From assembly GCA_027459485.1 (NCBI GenBank), contig DAIDIG010000005.1, forward strand, positions 90,222 through 154,221: a DNA stretch of 64,000 nucleotides, given 5' to 3'. Shown here one piece after another: positions 37,098 to 50,152 of this stretch; within the stretch, counting starts at the first letter, position 1; every line of letters starts with the position of its first letter. The position numbers were made by a program, and so were the translations under genes. The notes under the pieces are model-generated. The model was not told the origin of the DNA. It made no database searches and saw nothing but the letters and a program-made list of their open reading frames with translations. The stretch is from Bdellovibrionales bacterium (GTDB taxonomy: Bacteria > Bdellovibrionota > Bdellovibrionia > Bdellovibrionales > UBA1609).

Positions 37098-37415
37098 TTA
37101 CACCGCCGAGAGTTTAATTTCGACATCGACCCCAGCGGATAAATCAAGTTTCATCAACTGATCGATGGTCTGTTGAGTTGGCTCGAGAATGTCGAGCATG
37201 CGTTTATGGGTTCGTACTTCAAATTGTTCGCGTGATTTTTTGTCGACGTGAGGTGAGCGCAAAACTGTGTAACGATTGATTCGCGTTGGTAGCGGAATCG
37301 GCCCCGCAACTCGCGCGCCGGTTCGTCGCGCCGTTTCGACGATTTCTTTTGTCGATTGATCCAACAGTTTGTGATCAAACGCTCTCAATCGGATTCTGAT
37401 ACGTTGGCTTTGCAT
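37098..37415 (-). CDS. rpsJ: 30S ribosomal protein S10 (NusE)
   Basis: 105 residues; [41 protein letters not shown] and [32 protein letters not shown] are diagnostic. First gene of the S10 operon and also a transcription antitermination partner. Preceded by its own promoter. Confidence 0.99.
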   Translation of the reverse strand: MQSQRIRIRLRAFDHKLLDQSTKEIVETARRTGARVAGPIPLPTRINRYTVLRSPHVDKKSREQFEVRTHKRMLDILEPTQQTIDQLMKLDLSAGVDVEIKLSAV

Positions 37416-37547
37416 TTTCTACTCCACCTAAATGTTGTCGCAAAAAGCGATACGCGACCCTTTCCGTGAGACATTGAAAAGTGGCGGTATCGGGGTCGAC
37501 TCGCTCTTTTATGACTCAAGAAATAAGGCCAACGGTACGAGATGGGG

Positions 37548-37577
37548 AATATGCCGTTTTTATGAAAGGTTTGTCAA
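37548..37577 (-). promoter_or_regulatory. Promoter of the S10 operon
   Basis: On the minus strand TTGACA (37572-37577) and CATATT (37548-37553) are separated by 18 bases, about 130 bases before rpsJ. This leaves a long leader, as expected for a regulated ribosomal operon, in the 208-base gap after fusA. Confidence 0.65.
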
Positions 37578-37623
37578 TAGACGCAGGCGAATTTACTCGA
37601 GAGTTCTAACGACCGTTCGAAGG

Positions 37624-39711
37624 CTAAACTCGGCCCATTCCTGCCAATATGTCCTGTTCTACTTTTGGCGGAACGGCGGCGTATTCGAAAAACTCCATAC
37701 TAAATGTGGCCCGCCCTTGAGAAATCGAGCGTAAATCAGTGGCGTACCCAAACATTGTCATAAGGGGCATCTCAGCGTGGATAACCTGCGAGTGGCCTCG
37801 AGGGTCCATACCACTCACTCTGCCGCGGCGGGAATTGAGATCGCCTATAATATTCCCCATGAATTCGTCGGGAGTGACCACTTCCACTTTAAAAATAGGC
37901 TCTAATAACTGGGATTTGGCCGCCCTTAGGGACTCGCGGAACGCATTGGCTGCGGCAATCTTAAAGGCCATGGCGGATGCTTCTTCAGGGCGAACGAGTA
38001 CGTCCTTAAGACGAACTGCGACATCTATTAACGGGTACCCCGCCAACGCGCCGACTTCGCTCGCTTCACGGGCTCCTTCGCGAATGGCACGCAAATATTC
38101 GTCCGTCATTCCCAAAATAGGACCCGCCGGTGCCTGAAATTGAAATCCCGAGCCCCGGGCACCCGGCGATAGCTCAAATTCCACCTGGGCGAAATGTTTC
38201 TTCTCGGCTATTTCTCTTTGAAAGGTCGCGGTCGCCGCCACCGTGGTTGCTATAGTCTCACGAAATGAAACCATCGGCTTACCAACATTAGCCTGAACTT
38301 TAAATTCGCGCAGAAGCCGATCGACCAAAATTTCAAGATGCAGCTCGCCCATGCCCGAGAGTAACATTTGCGCCGTTTCCGGATCTCGTCGAATTCGGCA
38401 GGAGGGATCTTCCTTTTGTAAGCGTTCAAGCGCCTGTAACATTTTATCTTGATCGGCCTGAGAGCGCGCTTCGATAGCGACTGATATCACGGGTTCCGGA
38501 AAATATATCGATTCAAGAAGCACCGGTCGTCTGGTTTCACATAGCGTGTCGCCGGTCGCTGTAAACTTAAGACCGATGGCAGCCCCGATGTCGCCTGCCC
38601 TTAAGCTTTGAACTTCTTGTCGCGAGTTCGCATGCATCTTTGCAAGTTTTTGTATGCGTTCCTTTTTGCCCTCGCGCGGCACGAGAAGTTGCATCCCGAC
38701 CGCGATTTCACCCGAATAGACGCGTAGATATGTTAACGTCCCAGCAAAGGGATCACTGGCGATCTTAAACGCCAAAGCCGCAACCGGTTCATCGACGGTC
38801 GTTGTGCAAATAATTTCCTTATCAGGGCGTTCCGGGTCGTGACCGACAACAGGCGGCACATCGAGCGGGCTCGGCAAATATTCAACAATGGCATTGAGGA
38901 GCGGCTGAACTCCCTTATTTTTAAATGCGGACCCGCACAGTACCGGCGTGATTTTTAGATCAAGCGTGCATTTTCGCAGAACCGCGCGAATGTCAGCCGG
39001 CGAAATCGGTTCTCCATTCAAATACCGAGTCATAAATCCGTCATCGAATTCTGATAAGGTTTCGAGAAGTTGCTCCCTCTTCGTCGCGGCCCATTGAGTT
39101 AAATCATCGGGAATGGTTTGCGTTTTGTATTCTTCACCTGACCCGGATTTCTCCCAAACAATTGCCTTCTCGTCGATTAAGTCAACAATTCCTACAAACT
39201 CGCTTTCACTGCCGATCGGTAAGTGGATGGCAACAGGATTCGCCCCCAATTTCTCACGAATTGAGTTTACACTCATTTCGAAATCCGCTCCGATGCGATC
39301 CATTTTGTTTATGAAACAAATGCGGGGAACTTTATATTTATCAGCTTGGCGCCAGACGGTTTCGGATTGCGGCTCAACGCCGTTCACTCCGTCAAAAACG
39401 GCGATAGCCCCGTCGAGAACTCGCAGCGAGCGCTCGACTTCGATTGTGAAATCGACGTGGCCCGGAGTATCGATAATATTGATTCGGCAGTCGTGCCAGA
39501 AGCATGTGGTCGCTGCCGACGTGATTGTGATGCCACGCTCTTGTTCTTGAACCATCCAGTCCATGACGGTATTGCCCTCATGAACTTCGCCCATTTTATG
39601 ACTTTTACCGGTGTAGAATAAAATGCGTTCGGTCGTCGTGGTCTTACCGGCATCGATATGAGCCATGATGCCGATATTGCGAGTGAACTTTAATTCATCG
39701 TCGGATGGCAT
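37624..39711 (-). CDS. fusA: Elongation factor G
   Basis: GTPase that drives translocation. 695 residues with G1 [11 protein letters not shown]2 GITITSAA, G3 DTPGHVDF, G4 NKMD and G5 GSAFKNKG. Domains II-V follow, with [10 protein letters not shown] and the C-terminal [31 protein letters not shown] 39709-39711 overlaps the rpsG stop (TAATG). Only one fusA is seen, and no tuf follows it, unlike the E. coli str operon. Confidence 0.99.
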   Translation of the reverse strand: MPSDDELKFTRNIGIMAHIDAGKTTTTERILFYTGKSHKMGEVHEGNTVMDWMVQEQERGITITSAATTCFWHDCRINIIDTPGHVDFTIEVERSLRVLDGAIAVFDGVNGVEPQSETVWRQADKYKVPRICFINKMDRIGADFEMSVNSIREKLGANPVAIHLPIGSESEFVGIVDLIDEKAIVWEKSGSGEEYKTQTIPDDLTQWAATKREQLLETLSEFDDGFMTRYLNGEPISPADIRAVLRKCTLDLKITPVLCGSAFKNKGVQPLLNAIVEYLPSPLDVPPVVGHDPERPDKEIICTTTVDEPVAALAFKIASDPFAGTLTYLRVYSGEIAVGMQLLVPREGKKERIQKLAKMHANSRQEVQSLRAGDIGAAIGLKFTATGDTLCETRRPVLLESIYFPEPVISVAIEARSQADQDKMLQALERLQKEDPSCRIRRDPETAQMLLSGMGELHLEILVDRLLREFKVQANVGKPMVSFRETIATTVAATATFQREIAEKKHFAQVEFELSPGARGSGFQFQAPAGPILGMTDEYLRAIREGAREASEVGALAGYPLIDVAVRLKDVLVRPEEASAMAFKIAAANAFRESLRAAKSQLLEPIFKVEVVTPDEFMGNIIGDLNSRRGRVSGMDPRGHSQVIHAEMPLMTMFGYATDLRSISQGRATFSMEFFEYAAVPPKVEQDILAGMGRV

Positions 39712-40184
39712 TACCAATTATAGTGTGAGAATGCCTTATTCGCATCCGCCATTTTGTGCACATCTTCACGTTTCTTAATGGCGTTACCGCGGTTGTTGTA
39801 AGCATCTAAAATTTCGCCGGCGAGCCGAGATGACATTGTCTTTTCACCGCGCTCACGGGAGTAGATCACAAGCCACTTCATGGCTAGCGATAAGCGCCGA
39901 GACGGACGAACATCGCATGGGACTTGATAAGTGGCACCGCCAACTCGGCGAGAGCGAACTTCAAGTGACGGCTTGCAATTTTCAACTGCTTTTTTAAATA
40001 TCGAAATGGGTTCTTCAGCAGCAACTTTGCCTTTAAGTTGCTCCAAAGAATCATAGAAAATACCTTCTGCCACGCTTCTCTTACCGTCTAGCATAATTTT
40101 ATTGATAAATTTTGAAACGGTAACATCGTTAAAAATCGGATCGGGCGCCACTTCTCGTCTAGAACTCTTTTTTCTACGAGCCAT
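39711..40184 (-). CDS. rpsG: 30S ribosomal protein S7
   Basis: 157 residues: [46 protein letters not shown] and [27 protein letters not shown] sequence. Primary 16S 3'-domain binder. It sits between rpsL and fusA, coupled to fusA. Confidence 0.99.
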   Translation of the reverse strand: MARRKKSSRREVAPDPIFNDVTVSKFINKIMLDGKRSVAEGIFYDSLEQLKGKVAAEEPISIFKKAVENCKPSLEVRSRRVGGATYQVPCDVRPSRRLSLAMKWLVIYSRERGEKTMSSRLAGEILDAYNNRGNAIKKREDVHKMADANKAFSHYNW

Positions 40185-40192
40185 CTTCTACC

Positions 40193-40570
40193 TCACGCTT
40201 TTTTCGGCCGCTTCGCGCCGTATTTCGAACGACCGCACATGCGATTTTGCACGCCTTGCGTGTCGAGCACTCCACGAATTATGTGATAACGAACTCCCGG
40301 CAAATCCTTCACCCGACCACCGCGAATTAAAACAACCGAGTGTTCCTGCAAATTGTGGCCGATGCCCGGAATATACGAGTTAACCTCGAAGCCGTTTGAT
40401 AAACGAACGCGGGCGACTTTTCGCAAGGCCGAGTTTGGTTTTTTGGGAGTTGTTGTAAATACGCGCGTGCAGACACCCCGACGCTGTGGGCACTGAGTGA
40501 GTGCCGGCGACTTCGATTTCGACTTTTGCAGCCGGCGGTGACTGCGAATCAACTGATTAATTGTGGGCAT
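40193..40570 (-). CDS. rpsL: 30S ribosomal protein S12
   Basis: 125 residues. The streptomycin-related regions read [12 protein letters not shown] and [13 protein letters not shown], so Lys is present at both classical resistance positions and no resistance mutation is visible. Starts the str-type operon with its own promoter and leader hairpin. Confidence 0.99.
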   Translation of the reverse strand: MPTINQLIRSHRRLQKSKSKSPALTQCPQRRGVCTRVFTTTPKKPNSALRKVARVRLSNGFEVNSYIPGIGHNLQEHSVVLIRGGRVKDLPGVRYHIIRGVLDTQGVQNRMCGRSKYGAKRPKKA

Positions 40571-40586
40571 TCCGTTCTCTCCATGT

Positions 40587-40609
40587 ACAAGGCATTATTG
40601 TTGCCTTGT
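40587..40609 (-). promoter_or_regulatory. Leader hairpin before rpsL
   Basis: ACAAGGCA / TGCCTTGT form an eight-base stem with a seven-base loop, ending 16 bases before the ATG and just upstream of GGAGAG. Its position could allow control of initiation; function is inferred. Confidence 0.35.
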
Positions 40610-40626
40610 GCTGTTGCAAGGCCGAG

Positions 40627-40655
40627 AAACTATCTCAGCCCTCATTTTTTGTCAA
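40627..40655 (-). promoter_or_regulatory. Possible promoter of rpsL-rpsG-fusA
   Basis: On the minus strand TTGACA (40650-40655) and TAGTTT (40627-40632) are separated by 17 bases. The -35 is perfect and the -10 is weak. It lies between rpoC and rpsL. Confidence 0.45.
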
Positions 40656-40683
40656 ACTTCCGATCCGCGCTCCGCAAATCCGC

Positions 40684-43600
40684 TTAAACCTGCGCCCCAG
40701 CTGTTGCCGTTCGCATTCCACCTAAACCCGGTAAGGATGCAGATACTTCCGATTCCGATTCATCCACAATGACCTTCCAGCGCTTATACGCCGGGATACC
40801 GGTACCAGCCGGGATCAGGCGACCCATGATGATATTTTCTTTGAGGCCGCGCAGGTTATCAGACCGCGACTGTATAGCTGCTTCGGTGAGCACTTTTGTG
40901 GTCTCTTGGAAGGAGGCCGCCGAAATCCAGCTTTCAGTGCTGAGCGAAACTTTCGTAATACCCAGCAAAAGCGGTTCTGCGATTGCCGGTTTGCCGCCTT
41001 CTTTCACAGCTTTTTCGTTCATCTCGTCGAAAATGTATTTGTCGACATTCTCACCCGAAATGAACAATGTATCGCCCGGATCGAGAATCGCCACTTTTCG
41101 CAGCATCTGGCGAACAATGATTTCGATATGCTTATCGTTAATCGAAACCCCTTGCAGACGGTAAACTTCTTGAACTTCGTTCAGCAAATACGCCGCCAAT
41201 TCTTTATCACCCAGCACACGCAAAATGTCGTGCGGGCTGATCGGGCCATCCATCAGCGGTTCACCCGCTTTGATGAATTCACCTTCACGCACGGTTACGT
41301 GTTTACCTTTCGGGATCAAATATTCTTTCTGCTCGCCGATTTCTGGAGTAATGATCACGCGTTGCTTGCCTTTGACGTCTTGCCCGAATGTCACGTATCC
41401 GTCGATCTCCGAAATAACCGCAGATTCTTTCGGCTTACGAGCTTCGAACAGCTCCGCCACTCGGGGCAGACCACCCGTGATGTCGCGTGTTTTCGTCGTT
41501 TGTCGGTGGATTTTTGCAATCACATCGCCCGCGTGAACGTCTTTGCCATCCGAGACGAGGAGTTGCGCGCCGACCGGCAAAATGTAACGCGCCGGGATTT
41601 CACGATTCGGCAAATTCATGACCTTACCGTTGCTGTCCGTGAGAGATACCGCCGGCTTCGCGTCAGCTCCTTTTGAGTCGGTAATTACTTTGGTCGAGAA
41701 GCCCGTAACCGCGTCGACCTGTTCAGACATCGTCGCGCCTTCTTCGATGTTGTCGAAGCGCACGACGCCGTTCATATCAGCGATAATCGGGTTGGAGTAA
41801 GGATCCCATTCCGCTAAAACGTCGCCCTTCTTAATGGCATCGCCGTCTTTCACATTCAGAACGGACCCGTAAACAAGCTTAAAGCGCTCGCGCTCGCGAC
41901 CGCTGTTATCGACAATCGCGATTTCTCCGTTGCGGCTCAATGCCGTGAGTTTGCCGGCTCGGTTTGCGACGGCTTGCACGTCATGAAATTTGATCGATCC
42001 GTCGTGACGGGCCGTATGCACGGATTGCTCCACCGCGCGAGACGCGGCACCGCCCAAGTGGAATGTTCGCATCGTGAGCTGTGTACCCGGCTCACCGATC
42101 GATTGTGCTGCGATAATACCAACCGCTTCGCCCAAGTTGACGATGCTCCCGCGAGCGAGATCTCGACCGTAACATTTCACGCAAACACCTCGGCGCGCTT
42201 TACATGTCAACACGGACCGAATCGGCACTCGCTCAATACCGGCTTCGTCGAGCTTTCTCACCACATCTTCCGTGACTTCTTGATTCGCCGCCACGATGAC
42301 TTCGTTCGTGTAAGGATCCGTAACGTCTTCGAGCATCACCCGACCCAAAATACGCTCGCCGATCGGCTGGATCACTTCACCACCCTCGAGGAGCGGCGTA
42401 ATAGTCATGCCATCGGTCGTACCGCAATCCACTTCAGTGACGATCACGTCTTGCGCGACATCGACTAAGCGGCGTGTGAGGTAACCGGAATTCGCTGTCT
42501 TGAGCGCCGTATCGGCCAAACCCTTACGCGCGCCGTGAGTGGAAATAAAGTATTGAAGAACGGTAAGACCTTCGCGAAAGTTCGCAGTGATCGGCGTCTC
42601 TATAATTTCGCCCGATGGCTTCGCCATCAAACCTCGCATACCGGCCAGCTGACGAATTTGCGCAGCGCTACCTCGCGCACCGGAATCGGCCATAATAAAA
42701 ATAGGGTTGAAGCTCGCGCTTTCGACCTCTTTGCCATCGACCTTGTACTTTTCAGTCTCAAGGTTGGTCATCATTTCTTTGGCTACTTTGTCGGCGGTCT
42801 GCGCCCAGATGTCGACGACCTTGTTATAGCGTTCGCCATCTGTGATCAAACCTTCGTCATATTGCCGCTGAATTTCGACCACTTGCTTTTCAGCATCCTT
42901 CAATAATTTTTCTTTGCTTGCCGGGATGACCATGTGATCGATGCAAATTGAAATTCCGGCCTGGGTCGAGAACTTAAAACCAAGTCGCATCAATTTATCG
43001 GCCAAGATCACAGTCGACTTCGCACCAGCCAAACGGAAGCACGCGTCGATCAAATTTGCGATCGTCTTCTTTGTCATGACGCGGTTAATGGCTTCAAACG
43101 GCACTTCGCGCGGCACGATGTCGCTCAAAATTGCACGCCCTACGCTCGTATCACGAACTTTGCCGTGAATTCGAACTTTACACGCAGCTTGCAAATCGAT
43201 CTGCCCGTTTTCAAAAGCGTAAATTACCTCGTCAAGACCGCTGAACACACGGCCAGTGCCTTTGGCGCCGACTCGTACCCGCGTCATCCAATAAATACCG
43301 AGAACGATATCCTGCGACGGGTTGATAATCGGTTTGCCGTTTGCGGGGCTCAAAATGTTGTTTGTAGACATCATCAAGACCCGGGCTTCCACTTGTGCTT
43401 CTACCGAAAGCGGTACGTGAACCGCCATCTGGTCACCGTCGAAGTCGGCATTAAATGCCGTACACACGAGCGGGTGAAGCTGAATGGCCTTCCCCTCGTG
43501 CAGAACAGGCTCAAACGCTTGAATGCCGAGGCGATGAAGTGTCGGTGCGCGGTTCAGTAGAACCGGGTGTTCCTTCACGACTTCCGACAAAATATCCCAT

Positions 43601-44823
43601 ACTTCGACTTCTTCTTCTTCGACCAATTTTTTTGCTTGCTTGATGGTCGTGGCAAACCCTCGCTCTTCAAGCTTGTTGTAAACATACGGTTTGAACAGTT
43701 CGAGAGCCATCTTTTTTGGCAATCCGCACTGATGGAGTTTCAACTCGGGACCAACGACGATGACCGAACGACCCGAATAATCCACCCGTTTACCGAGCAA
43801 GTTTTGACGGAATCGACCTTGTTTACCTTTGAGCATATCGCTCAAGGAGCGGAGCGGGCGCTTATTCGGACCAGTAAATGTTTTACCGCGGCGACCATTG
43901 TCTAATAGAGCGTCGACCGCTTCTTGAAGCATGCGCTTTTCATTTCGAATAATGATATCGGGAGCATTGAGCTCTTCAAGGCGACGCAAACGATTGTTTC
44001 GGTTGATCACGCGACGATAAAGATCGTTCAAATCCGATGTTGCAAATCGACCGCCATCAAGCGGTACAAGTGGTCGCAAATCCGGCGGGATTACCGGTAG
44101 TGCTGAGAGCATCATCCATTCCGGTTTATTAATCGAACCTTTGAAAGCCTCGACAACTTTCAAGCGCTTCGAAAGTTTTTTGATTTGCGCGTCCGATTTC
44201 GTCTCTTTTAGATCCATGCGCAATTTGCGCGAAAGATATTCGATATCGACCTTCTTAAGAAGCTCAAGAATCCCGTCACCACCCATCATGGCCTTGAAGT
44301 TCGGGCCATGTTCGCCGAGAGCTGCTTGATAGGCTTCTTCAGAGAGCACTTGATATTCTTCAAGGCTGGTCTCCATTGGGTCGACCACAACGTAAGCTTC
44401 GCAATAAAGCACTTTCTCAACGTCTTTTAACGTCATATTGAGGAGGTTACCGATCCGGCTCGGCAACGAGCGGAGAAACCAAATGTGGGCCACAGGCGTC
44501 GCCAATTCGATGTGGCCGAGTCGTTCACGGCGAACTTTAGATTGAGTCACTTCAACGCCGCATTTTTCGCAGACCACTCCGCGGTACTTCATTCGTTTAT
44601 ATTTGCCGCACAAGCATTCGTAATCCTTAATCGGACCGAAAATCTTAGCGCAAAACAATCCATCGCGTTCTGGCTTGAAGGTCCTGTAGTTGATCGTCTC
44701 CGGCTTTTTCACTTCGCCGTGCGACCACTCGCGAATCATGTCCGACGACGCCAATGAAATTCTCACGGCGTGAAATGATAGCGGATCCTTCGGCTTATCG
44801 AAAAAATTCAATAAATCTTTCAC
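40684..44823 (-). CDS. rpoC: DNA-directed RNA polymerase subunit beta'
   Basis: Catalytic subunit, 1379 residues. The N-terminal zinc site is CLCGKYKR ... CEKCGVEV, the catalytic Mg motif is [12 protein letters not shown] (about residue 460), the trigger-loop region follows, and the second zinc cluster is CGTTDG ... [17 protein letters not shown]. The start codon is GTG (44821-44823). No intein, split or insertion is apparent. Confidence 0.99.
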   Translation of the reverse strand: MKDLLNFFDKPKDPLSFHAVRISLASSDMIREWSHGEVKKPETINYRTFKPERDGLFCAKIFGPIKDYECLCGKYKRMKYRGVVCEKCGVEVTQSKVRRERLGHIELATPVAHIWFLRSLPSRIGNLLNMTLKDVEKVLYCEAYVVVDPMETSLEEYQVLSEEAYQAALGEHGPNFKAMMGGDGILELLKKVDIEYLSRKLRMDLKETKSDAQIKKLSKRLKVVEAFKGSINKPEWMMLSALPVIPPDLRPLVPLDGGRFATSDLNDLYRRVINRNNRLRRLEELNAPDIIIRNEKRMLQEAVDALLDNGRRGKTFTGPNKRPLRSLSDMLKGKQGRFRQNLLGKRVDYSGRSVIVVGPELKLHQCGLPKKMALELFKPYVYNKLEERGFATTIKQAKKLVEEEEVEVWDILSEVVKEHPVLLNRAPTLHRLGIQAFEPVLHEGKAIQLHPLVCTAFNADFDGDQMAVHVPLSVEAQVEARVLMMSTNNILSPANGKPIINPSQDIVLGIYWMTRVRVGAKGTGRVFSGLDEVIYAFENGQIDLQAACKVRIHGKVRDTSVGRAILSDIVPREVPFEAINRVMTKKTIANLIDACFRLAGAKSTVILADKLMRLGFKFSTQAGISICIDHMVIPASKEKLLKDAEKQVVEIQRQYDEGLITDGERYNKVVDIWAQTADKVAKEMMTNLETEKYKVDGKEVESASFNPIFIMADSGARGSAAQIRQLAGMRGLMAKPSGEIIETPITANFREGLTVLQYFISTHGARKGLADTALKTANSGYLTRRLVDVAQDVIVTEVDCGTTDGMTITPLLEGGEVIQPIGERILGRVMLEDVTDPYTNEVIVAANQEVTEDVVRKLDEAGIERVPIRSVLTCKARRGVCVKCYGRDLARGSIVNLGEAVGIIAAQSIGEPGTQLTMRTFHLGGAASRAVEQSVHTARHDGSIKFHDVQAVANRAGKLTALSRNGEIAIVDNSGRERERFKLVYGSVLNVKDGDAIKKGDVLAEWDPYSNPIIADMNGVVRFDNIEEGATMSEQVDAVTGFSTKVITDSKGADAKPAVSLTDSNGKVMNLPNREIPARYILPVGAQLLVSDGKDVHAGDVIAKIHRQTTKTRDITGGLPRVAELFEARKPKESAVISEIDGYVTFGQDVKGKQRVIITPEIGEQKEYLIPKGKHVTVREGEFIKAGEPLMDGPISPHDILRVLGDKELAAYLLNEVQEVYRLQGVSINDKHIEIIVRQMLRKVAILDPGDTLFISGENVDKYIFDEMNEKAVKEGGKPAIAEPLLLGITKVSLSTESWISAASFQETTKVLTEAAIQSRSDNLRGLKENIIMGRLIPAGTGIPAYKRWKVIVDESESEVSASLPGLGGMRTATAGAQV

Positions 44824-44870
44824 TTTGGCTCCTCTTCTTTAAATACCAATCAATGCTCCGCCCACTAGGC

Positions 44871-47800
44871 TCAATGTTCAGCCGCTTGGCCCGAAGTCGG
44901 CGTGCCGGATATCCCGCCAGCGTCACCGTCTTCTAACTTCGGCTTCTCGGTCAGAATATCCGACTCGATCAGTTCAATATTCAAAGCCAAAGACTGTAAT
45001 TCTTTAACCAAAACATTGAACGACTCGGGCAATCCGGGCTCGAGTACGTTTTCACCTTTTACGATGCTTTCGTACATGCGAGTTCGTCCCGCCACGTCGT
45101 CGGATTTAACAGTGAGAAACTCTTGTAGTGAGTAAGCCGCACCATAGGCTTCGATCGCCCACACTTCCATTTCTCCGAGTCGTTGACCGCCGAATTGCGC
45201 TTTTCCGCCCAACGGCTGTTGCGAAACCAGAGAATAAGGACCAATCGAACGAGCGTGAATTTTCTCTTCAACCAAGTGGTGAAGTTTAAGCATGTACATG
45301 ATGCCCACAGTGACCGTGTTCTGAAACGGCTCACCCGTCCGGCCGTCAAACAATACTGTTTGACCTGAAAGCGGAAGTTCGGCCTTTTTCAGCAGATCTT
45401 TGACGTCAGACTCGAGCGCCCCGTCAAACACCGGCGTGCCGACGTGAACGCCTTCGCGCACGTAGCGGAGCATTTTTCGAAGCGAATCGACGTCGGCGTT
45501 GTCGATCAACTTGACGATGTCTGGGTCAACGAATGTTTCTTTGAGAGCCTTGCGCGCCTCCGTTTCTTGAAAGGCTTCCAGAACCTTTTGCAGCTTTTGA
45601 CCCATGCCATGAGCGGCCCAACCAAGGTGAATCTCAAGCACCTGCCCGATGTTCATACGAGAAGGAACACCCAACGGATTCAGCACCATGTCCACCGGCG
45701 TGCCGTCGGCCAAATAGGGCATATCTTCTTCTGGCAGAACTCGCGAGATCACGCCCTTGTTACCGTGGCGGCCGGCGAATTTATCGCCGACTTGAAGCTT
45801 GCGCTTAATGGCAACATAAACCTTCACCATTTTGATCACGCCCGGCGGGAGATCGTCGCCTTTTGCCAATCGATCGAGCTTCTCATTGAAAACCATTTTG
45901 ACCGCATCGAGTTGGTTACGAGCGGCATCCATGATTTTAGTCAATTGGAATTCAAGTTCTTGCTCAAGCGGGACGTAACTGAGCAGCTCAAACGGAATCG
46001 TTTCAAGATCTTCGGCTGTGATTGTTTGATCTTTCGATAACAGTTTTTGCGAGCCGTCTTCGCTCAAGAGAACGCCCGTCGTTTTTTTGCCGACTACGAT
46101 TTCTTTGAGCTTATCGATCGCACTGTTACGGATGACGTTTTGCTCGACCGTCATGTCCTTTTCAAGCTTCGCGCGCTTTTGCTGTAGAATCATTTGCAGG
46201 CGCTCGTCTTTTGAGGCGCCATCACGCGAGTAAACTTGGGCGTCAATCACGGTACCGGATACACCCGACGGAACGCGAAGAGACGTATCACGAACGTCAC
46301 CGGCCTTTTCACCGAATATCGCGCGTAAAAGCTTCTCTTCGGGCGAAAGTTGCGTCTCACCTTTTGGAGTCACTTTACCGACGAGAATATCGCCTGGCCG
46401 AACTTCGGCGCCTATGCGAATAATCCCGCTTGTGTCGAGATCACCCAACGCTTCTTCACCAACGTTGGCGATATCGCGAGTGATTTCTTCTTTACCAAGT
46501 TTCGTATCACGAGCGACGCATTCGAATTCTTCGATGTGAACGGACGTGTAGACATCCTCTTTGATCAGACGCTCGGAAATCAAAATAGAATCTTCGTAAT
46601 TGTAACCCATCCACGGCGTGAATGCGACAAGGATGTTCTGGCCGAGCGCGAGTTCACCGAGTTCCGTCGATGGTCCATCGGCAATGACATCACCCTTTTG
46701 CAAACGATCGCCAATATGAACGATCGGGCGTTGATTGAAGCAAGTATTTTGGTTCGTACGCTGATATTTCGTAAGGTTGTAAATATCGACGTTCGCACCG
46801 AGTTTACCTCCTTTGCCAATACGTCGAACAACGATGCGTTCGGCATCGACTTGTTCCACAATGCCGTCGTTTTGGCAGACCACGCTTGTACCTGAGTCTC
46901 GGGCGACGAGGCGCTCCACTCCCGTACCGACAAGAGGAGCGCGCGGACGAATCAGCGGAACCGCTTGACGTTGCATGTTCGAACCCATGAGCGCACGGTT
47001 CGCATCATCGTGCTCAAGAAACGGAATCAGCGACGCCGCGATCGATACAAGTTGGCTCGGTGATACGTCCATAAGCGAAACTTTTTCGCGGTCAACGACT
47101 TCGTATTCACCGTCTTTCCGCACGGTCACGTTGGCATCCGTCAGCTTGTCCTCTTTTGTTCCACGGCCAGCCTGTGCGATGTAATGGCCTTGCTCCTCAA
47201 GCGCTGACATATACAAAATGTCTTTATCGATTTTGCCGTCGTCGACTTTGCGATACGGCGTCTCGATAAAACCGTAGTTGTTAATACGAGCGTACGTCGC
47301 AAGCGAGGCGATCAGGCCGATGTTTGGACCTTCTGGCGTTTCGATCGGGCAAATCCGACCGTAGTGAGTCGGGTGCACGTCGCGAACTTCGAAACCGGCG
47401 CGATCACGAGTCAAACCGCCGGGGCCCAGAGCTGACAATCGACGCTTGTGCGTGATTTCGGATAACGGATTGGTTTGGTCCATGAACTGCGATAACTGGC
47501 TTGAACCGAAAAATTCCTTTACGACGGCGTTGACCGGTTTAGCGTTCACTAGGTCGTGGGGCATCATCGTCTCGACATCCTGAAGGCTCATGCGCTCGCG
47601 AATGGCGCGTTCCATCCGAACAAGACCAATTCGATATTGGTTCTCAAGGAGCTCACCCACCGATCGAACGCGACGATTGCCTAGATGGTCGATGTCATCG
47701 GTTTTGCCCTGACCATTTTTCAAATCGATCAAGGTCTTAACAACCTGCAAAATATCGTTTTGCGTAAGCGTGCGGTGCGAAACCGGGCACTCTTCAAACG

Positions 47801-49067
47801 GAATTGAAAAACGATGGTTAATTTTAAGTCGACCGACTTCGCTCAAGTCATAAGTTTCGGGGTCGAAAAACAAGCGTTGAAAGAATGTCGTTGCCGCTTC
47901 TTCAGTCGGCGGTTCCCCTGGGCGAAGACGTTTGTAAATTTCAATTAGAGATTCTTCTTTAGTCGCCACCTTATCAACTAGAAGCGTGTTCCGAAGATAG
48001 GGACCGACAGACAATCCATCGAAGAAAATCATATTGAATTCACGAATGCCGGCCGCCAGCGACGCGTTGATTATGTCTTCTGACATTTCAGCATTAGCAT
48101 CGGCAATAATTTCTCCGGTAGATTCGTCGATGATGGGGCTTGCGATTACTTTGCCTTCAAGATCGGCTCGCGAAACTTCGAGTTCTTTGATGCCGGCGCT
48201 TTGCACGCGTTTAACGACGGCTCGAGTGATTCGGCGTCCGGCTTTTACGATATTTTCGCCCGTTTTAGGGTCGTTGATATCTGAAATCGCGCGTTGACCC
48301 GCGAGCTTTTCGATATCGAGTTCGCGCAAGAATCGATTGTCTTTTGTTACACGAACGGTGTCGATGTAGTAGAAAAATTTGAGTAGCTCTTCAGTCGAAT
48401 AACCGAGTGCTTTCAGAAGAATTGTAACGGGGAATTTTCTCCGTCGATCGATTCTCACATACAACAAATCTTTTTGGTCAAATTCAAAATCGAGCCAAGA
48501 GCCACGATATGGGATCACTCGTGCTGAGTATATGAATTTACCGCTGGCGTTATTTTTGCCTTTGTCATGATCAAAAAATACACCAGGAGAGCGATGCAGC
48601 TGGCTCACCACCACGCGCTCTGTTCCGTTGATAATGAACGATCCGTTAGCCGTCATTAATGGAATTTCGCCCAGGTACACTTCTTGTTCTTTAACGTCGC
48701 GAATGCTTCGAGCTTCAGTTTCTTCATCGACGTCAAAAACAATCAATCGCAATGTGACCTTTAAGGGAGCGGCGTAACTCATACCGCGCTGACGGCATTC
48801 GTCGACGTCGTATTTCGCCGGTTCGAGTGTGTAGCTCACAAACTCGAGGCTTGCCGTATTATTGAAATCGGTAATGGGAAACACGGATTTGAAAACACCG
48901 TTGAGCCCATCATTGCCGCGTCGATCGGCATCGACGTCTTTCTGCAGAAAACTTTCATACGACTTTTTCTGAAGCTCAATCAGGTTGGGAATCTCAGTAT
49001 ACTGTTTCGTTCTCGCAAAACTGCGTCGCAACCGTAGGTTCGAGGCAGTCACTGGAGTTAAATTCAT
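44871..49067 (-). CDS. rpoB: DNA-directed RNA polymerase subunit beta
   Basis: 1398 residues. The rifampicin-pocket region reads [34 protein letters not shown], the sensitive-type sequence (S, Q, D, H, R, S present). Also visible are [14 protein letters not shown] and [24 protein letters not shown]. It follows the rplL attenuator hairpin and precedes rpoC by 47 bases. Confidence 0.99.
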   Translation of the reverse strand: MNLTPVTASNLRLRRSFARTKQYTEIPNLIELQKKSYESFLQKDVDADRRGNDGLNGVFKSVFPITDFNNTASLEFVSYTLEPAKYDVDECRQRGMSYAAPLKVTLRLIVFDVDEETEARSIRDVKEQEVYLGEIPLMTANGSFIINGTERVVVSQLHRSPGVFFDHDKGKNNASGKFIYSARVIPYRGSWLDFEFDQKDLLYVRIDRRRKFPVTILLKALGYSTEELLKFFYYIDTVRVTKDNRFLRELDIEKLAGQRAISDINDPKTGENIVKAGRRITRAVVKRVQSAGIKELEVSRADLEGKVIASPIIDESTGEIIADANAEMSEDIINASLAAGIREFNMIFFDGLSVGPYLRNTLLVDKVATKEESLIEIYKRLRPGEPPTEEAATTFFQRLFFDPETYDLSEVGRLKINHRFSIPFEECPVSHRTLTQNDILQVVKTLIDLKNGQGKTDDIDHLGNRRVRSVGELLENQYRIGLVRMERAIRERMSLQDVETMMPHDLVNAKPVNAVVKEFFGSSQLSQFMDQTNPLSEITHKRRLSALGPGGLTRDRAGFEVRDVHPTHYGRICPIETPEGPNIGLIASLATYARINNYGFIETPYRKVDDGKIDKDILYMSALEEQGHYIAQAGRGTKEDKLTDANVTVRKDGEYEVVDREKVSLMDVSPSQLVSIAASLIPFLEHDDANRALMGSNMQRQAVPLIRPRAPLVGTGVERLVARDSGTSVVCQNDGIVEQVDAERIVVRRIGKGGKLGANVDIYNLTKYQRTNQNTCFNQRPIVHIGDRLQKGDVIADGPSTELGELALGQNILVAFTPWMGYNYEDSILISERLIKEDVYTSVHIEEFECVARDTKLGKEEITRDIANVGEEALGDLDTSGIIRIGAEVRPGDILVGKVTPKGETQLSPEEKLLRAIFGEKAGDVRDTSLRVPSGVSGTVIDAQVYSRDGASKDERLQMILQQKRAKLEKDMTVEQNVIRNSAIDKLKEIVVGKKTTGVLLSEDGSQKLLSKDQTITAEDLETIPFELLSYVPLEQELEFQLTKIMDAARNQLDAVKMVFNEKLDRLAKGDDLPPGVIKMVKVYVAIKRKLQVGDKFAGRHGNKGVISRVLPEEDMPYLADGTPVDMVLNPLGVPSRMNIGQVLEIHLGWAAHGMGQKLQKVLEAFQETEARKALKETFVDPDIVKLIDNADVDSLRKMLRYVREGVHVGTPVFDGALESDVKDLLKKAELPLSGQTVLFDGRTGEPFQNTVTVGIMYMLKLHHLVEEKIHARSIGPYSLVSQQPLGGKAQFGGQRLGEMEVWAIEAYGAAYSLQEFLTVKSDDVAGRTRMYESIVKGENVLEPGLPESFNVLVKELQSLALNIELIESDILTEKPKLEDGDAGGISGTPTSGQAAEH

Positions 49068-49106
49068 TCTTTGCTCCCTATTTGTTTTCTTTCACGTCTT
49101 ACAAAA

Positions 49107-49139
49107 CCAGCGAGGCACTCCATGCGCGCCTCGCCCTGG
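49107..49139 (-). terminator. Attenuator-like hairpin between rplL and rpoB
   Basis: On the minus strand CCAGGGCGAGGC pairs with GCCTCGCTGG around an 11-base loop, followed by TTTTG. The short T run suggests partial termination. The position matches the rplL-rpoB attenuator known in E. coli. Confidence 0.6.
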
Positions 49140-49161
49140 GGCTAATATATTTAAAAACCGA

Positions 49162-49542
49162 TTACTTGATTTCGACTTTGGCTCCGGCTTTTGTCAGAGC
49201 TTCTTTCATCTTTTCCGCATCGGCTTTCGAAACGCCTTCTTTCACAGTTTTCGGCGCCCCTTCTACCAGGTCTTTCGCTTCTTTGAGACCCAAGCCGGTC
49301 AACGTGCGAACTTCTTTAATCACGTTGATTTTGTTGGCGCCGCCGTCAGCCAAAACGACCGTAAATTCAGTTTTCTCTTCGGCCGGAGCTGCACCCGCAG
49401 CCGCGCCAGGAGCCGCTGCTACAGCTACTGCTGCAGCCGCCGAAACGCCCCACTTTTCTTCGAGAGTTTTGATCATTTCGGCGAGTTCAATCACCGGCAT
49501 GCTCGATAGATAATCAACAACTTGTTCTTTTGAGAGTGACAT
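49162..49542 (-). CDS. rplL: 50S ribosomal protein L7/L12
   Basis: Stalk protein that recruits translation GTPases. 126 residues: an N-terminal dimerisation helix ([26 protein letters not shown]), an Ala/Pro hinge, and a C-terminal domain with [42 protein letters not shown]. Confidence 0.99.
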   Translation of the reverse strand: MSLSKEQVVDYLSSMPVIELAEMIKTLEEKWGVSAAAAVAVAAAPGAAAGAAPAEEKTEFTVVLADGGANKINVIKEVRTLTGLGLKEAKDLVEGAPKTVKEGVSKADAEKMKEALTKAGAKVEIK

Positions 49543-49612
49543 TTTTATTTCTCCTTCGTCTTAACGGCTTTTTCGCCGTCTGTATGTTTAAGATCCGTTT
49601 ATGCACGCGACA

Positions 49613-50152
49613 TTACGCCTGCGTGGCTCCTGCTTGTTTGTCTCGATACGCAGCCAACACCCGCACGAACGAGCTCGGCACTTGGTTCAGCAAAGAAACG
49701 AATTTCTGCGTCGGGCCTTGGAATGTCCCGAGAAGTTTCGCTTGCAGTTCCGGCTTGCCAGGCAAAGTCGCCAAGTACTTAATCTGAGCTTCGCTCAGCT
49801 GCTTGCCGTCCATCGCGCCGGTTTTTAAAACCAGCTCTTCGTTATCTTTAACGAATGCGGTGACGGTTTTCGCCGAAGCGCTCACATCTTCGTAGGCGAA
49901 AATAATGGCATTATTTCCGGTCAGTTTATCTTGAAGCGGGCCTTTAAACGCTTCGTGCTCATTCAAAGCACGAATCGCCAAAGTGTTTTTTACCACTTTC
50001 ATTTCGGACTTAACCGGCCACAAAAGTTTTCTAAACTTCGTGACTTTCTCGACGTTCAAACCTTTGAAGTCGACGAGAAAAGCCGCTTTGGCTTTACCAA
50101 AGCGTTCGGAAATTTCAGAGACTTCCTGTGTTTTGGATTCTCTTGTGATCAT
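49613..50152 (-). CDS. rplJ: 50S ribosomal protein L10
   Basis: Stalk base, 179 residues. KTQEVSEISERFGKAKAAFLVDFKGLNVEKVTKFR at the N-terminus and a C-terminal helix that binds L7/L12 (QVPSSFVRVLAAYRDKQAG). Preceded by a 205-base leader; L10 commonly represses its own operon through this leader. Confidence 0.98.
   Translation of the reverse strand: MITRESKTQEVSEISERFGKAKAAFLVDFKGLNVEKVTKFRKLLWPVKSEMKVVKNTLAIRALNEHEAFKGPLQDKLTGNNAIIFAYEDVSASAKTVTAFVKDNEELVLKTGAMDGKQLSEAQIKYLATLPGKPELQAKLLGTFQGPTQKFVSLLNQVPSSFVRVLAAYRDKQAGATQA

Noticed and set aside
39711..39717. TTG start for EF-G two codons upstream
   Set aside because: The ATG at 39709-39711 overlaps the rpsG stop and gives the expected N-terminus.
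47431..47520. Possible rifampicin-resistance changes in rpoB
   Set aside because: The pocket residues read as the normal sensitive type.
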